Source: an uncultured Porphyromonadaceae bacterium (GTDB lineage Bacteria; Bacteroidota; Bacteroidia; Bacteroidales; Muribaculaceae). Taken from it: 16,324 nucleotides of DNA. This document shows positions 15,306-16,324 of the stretch, one piece after another. Made by a program: the position numbers and the translations under genes. Every line of letters starts with the position of its first letter. Positions within the stretch are counted from its first letter, which is position 1. The stretch lies in assembly GCA_937989585.1 (NCBI GenBank), contig CALKRW010000043.1, positions 1-16,324 of the forward strand, read 5' to 3'. The notes beneath the pieces are model-generated. The model was not told the DNA's origin. It did no database searches and worked only from the letters and a program-made list of their open reading frames with translations.

Positions 15306-16067
15306 TTACATTTTGTGTGAGGCCGCGTTGCGAAGCTGATTACCCCGCTTCTTCATTTCATCCCAAAGGTCCTCGCTGTACTCGTCCTCGGGCACATAGT
15401 CTAAGCCGCCTTGATTATCGGCAATCCAGCATCCATTCAGGCCGAAGTTGAACTTGCCGTAGTCACGTCGGTCATCTTCGCGCCAAGCCACCTCGTCACC
15501 GGAAACGACACGAAGACCGACCTTCTCACGAAGGGTGACGCCGAGCGTCCACTGATCTTCCTGCACAGATGTGGTGAGAAGCTTTCCGTTGAGCAGACAG
15601 TTGCGTTCGGGCTGAGAGAGTTTGAGTTCGTCGGCGATGATCTTGAGGTTGTTCTCGATTACAGCCACGGGTACCGACATTACCTGATTGGTATCGTGGT
15701 CGAACTGGAAGAATGTTGGAACCTTCTTACCGTCAGACATCGACTTTTCGCCGAGAACGAGCTGACCATCGTTGAGTGCCTTCTGCTGAGTGGCGGGGAA
15801 TCGAGAGAGGTCGGCCTGCTCGAGCTTGGGATAGAAGAGCACCGTTGCTTTGCCGGATGCATCGCGATGGAGTGAAAGACGGGCTGCCGAGAGAATGGTG
15901 TCACCGTTGTCGGCAGTGACCTTTATGGGAAGGAGGGGTGTGGTCTGGCCATCGCGCAGACGTTTTTCTACTCCTTCCGGGAGATCCTCAATCATCTCGC
16001 GGGTAAGACCGAATCGGTTTAGGATGTGATATGGAATTTCTTCCTCTTTAAATTCTGATTGGTTCAT
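15306..16067 (-). CDS. DUF4099/DUF3945-like mobile-element protein
   Basis: 253 residues from the ATG at 16067. An in-frame ATG at 16115 would add 16 residues but lies upstream of the candidate promoter box, so the shorter start is preferred. Residues 10-80 match the DUF4099 pattern (PYHILNRFGLTREMIEDLP, then LLPIKV and ARLSLHRD). Residues 65-225 match DUF3945-like sequence (ATVLFYPKLEQADLSRF, then VPTFFQFDHDTNQVMSVP, then LNGKLLTTSVQ). These domains are typical of Bacteroidota conjugative elements and plasmids, where their function is unknown; they are often near DNA-processing genes. The end (DLWDEMKKRGNQLRNA) is a polar helix. It is the first gene of the operon, so its level may set the pace for the rest. 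Family call good; function unknown. Confidence 0.78.
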   Translation of the reverse strand: MNQSEFKEEEIPYHILNRFGLTREMIEDLPEGVEKRLRDGQTTPLLPIKVTADNGDTILSAARLSLHRDASGKATVLFYPKLEQADLSRFPATQQKALNDGQLVLGEKSMSDGKKVPTFFQFDHDTNQVMSVPVAVIENNLKIIADELKLSQPERNCLLNGKLLTTSVQEDQWTLGVTLREKVGLRVVSGDEVAWREDDRRDYGKFNFGLNGCWIADNQGGLDYVPEDEYSEDLWDEMKKRGNQLRNAASHKM

Positions 16068-16097
16068 ATTCGATTTTGGTTTGAGTTTAATTTTCGG

Positions 16098-16105
16098 CAA
16101 AGATA
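16098..16105 (-). promoter_or_regulatory. Candidate Bacteroidota -7 promoter box (TATCTTTG)
   Basis: TATCTTTG fits the TAnnTTTG consensus used by the primary sigma factor of Bacteroidota. It lies 30 bases upstream of the first gene's chosen ATG, which would give a short leader. No TTTG is found at the usual 19-21 base spacing; a TTTG occurs only 14 bases upstream. It is the only such box seen at the head of the operon. Confidence 0.42.
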
Positions 16106-16213
16106 TTATGCGCATCCCTCAAACATTCCATTCCAACCGCCATAGAGCCAATCTTTTATAATACCTTATCCAAATCACTCTATCGGAACGTAATTTCGGT
16201 ACTCCATGCTCTT

Positions 16214-16229
16214 AATTATAAATATAATT
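16214..16229. repeat. AT-rich inverted repeat, possible operator
   Basis: AATTATA and TATAATT are perfect reverse complements separated by AA. It lies about 110 bases upstream of the candidate promoter box. It could bind a dimeric regulator, but in AT-rich DNA a 7-base match may be chance. Confidence 0.35.
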
Positions 16230-16284
16230 CGCTTTGTTATAAGATGTTAAGATTTTGTGCATTCCAATGATGGAGAGACCGGAG

Positions 16285-16301
16285 CATGCTGGGACAGCAT
16301 G
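16285..16301. repeat. Hairpin-forming inverted repeat CATGCTG-GGA-CAGCATG
   Basis: Two perfect 7-base arms with a 3-base loop. A related sequence, ACTCCATGCT, appears reversed at 16201-16210 relative to AGCATGGGAGT at 16296-16306. It could be a regulator site, a hairpin of a transfer origin, or the terminator stem of a gene ending beyond the right edge; no T-run follows on the plus strand. Confidence 0.4.
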
Positions 16302-16324
16302 GGAGTCATAAAACAGTGCCAAGA

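Larger units (their letters stand above)
16106..16324. other. AT-rich non-coding leader region
   Basis: No convincing reading frame is present on either strand. The stretch is richer in A and T than the genes and contains two perfect short inverted repeats (16214-16229 and 16285-16301) and several copies of AGCATG in both orientations (16205-16210 reversed, 16283-16288, 16296-16301). It probably holds the control region of the operon, or the gap to a divergent or upstream gene outside the window. Confidence 0.5.

Noticed and set aside
16068..16115. Longer N-terminus (16 residues) for the first gene
   Set aside because: The added residues are basic and unlike the DUF4099 start, and the upstream ATG lies ahead of the candidate promoter box.
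16201..16260. Plus-strand promoter near TCGCTTTG for a divergent gene
   Set aside because: It differs from TAnnTTTG and no upstream TTTG at proper spacing or downstream gene is visible.
1..16324. tRNA, rRNA, CRISPR arrays, insertion sequences
   Set aside because: No cloverleaf-like, regularly spaced repeat, or transposase-like sequence was seen.

Overview
The window is a densely packed block of 16 genes, all read from the minus strand, with overlaps or gaps of at most about 30 bases between most of them. It looks like one long operon that starts near 16090 and runs leftward past position 96. The content points to the transfer or establishment region of a mobile element (integrative conjugative element or large plasmid) of the phylum Bacteroidota, most likely order Bacteroidales. 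The evidence is a DUF4099/DUF3945-type first gene, an ArdC-type antirestriction protein, a TOPRIM primase-like protein, a GH73+M23 wall hydrolase, a GH24 lysozyme and a TAnnTTTG-type promoter box. The sequence looks roughly balanced in GC. The assignment to Bacteroidales is inference from these families, not a search result.

Layout in transcription order (right to left). 16324-16068: AT-rich leader with two short inverted repeats and a candidate promoter. 16067-13344: DUF4099/DUF3945-like protein, a small unknown protein, and a 567-residue protein built of repeated modules with one C-terminal membrane helix. 13314-12199: TOPRIM primase-like protein. 12202-9548: envelope block with a membrane PH-domain protein, a secreted helical protein, and a larger paralogue of it carrying membrane segments. 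9544-8433: an M23-like protein that has lost its catalytic residues, followed by a reading frame without an ATG that lies in the -1 frame downstream of a run of nine A. 8431-6641: large unknown protein. 6634-4259: ArdC-like protein whose HExxH motif is destroyed, with a long modular extension. 4259-2527: GH73+M23 hydrolase and a 58-residue two-helix membrane protein. 2508-590: tandem OB-fold protein and intact ArdC-like protein. 593-96: secreted GH24 lysozyme.

How the genes may work together. Three lytic or lytic-like proteins (GH73+M23, dead M23, lysozyme) and the secreted or membrane proteins suggest building a passage through the cell wall. The tandem OB protein, ArdC pair and TOPRIM protein suggest handling and protecting incoming single-stranded DNA. 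No VirB4, VirD4, relaxase or integrase is present, so the motor and DNA-processing genes must lie outside, or this is a separate accessory module. The most notable points are the probable frameshift site at 8754-8762, the two enzyme families that each occur as an intact and a degenerate copy, the secreted paralogue pair, and the repeated Ile/Met-Arg-Arg protein ends.
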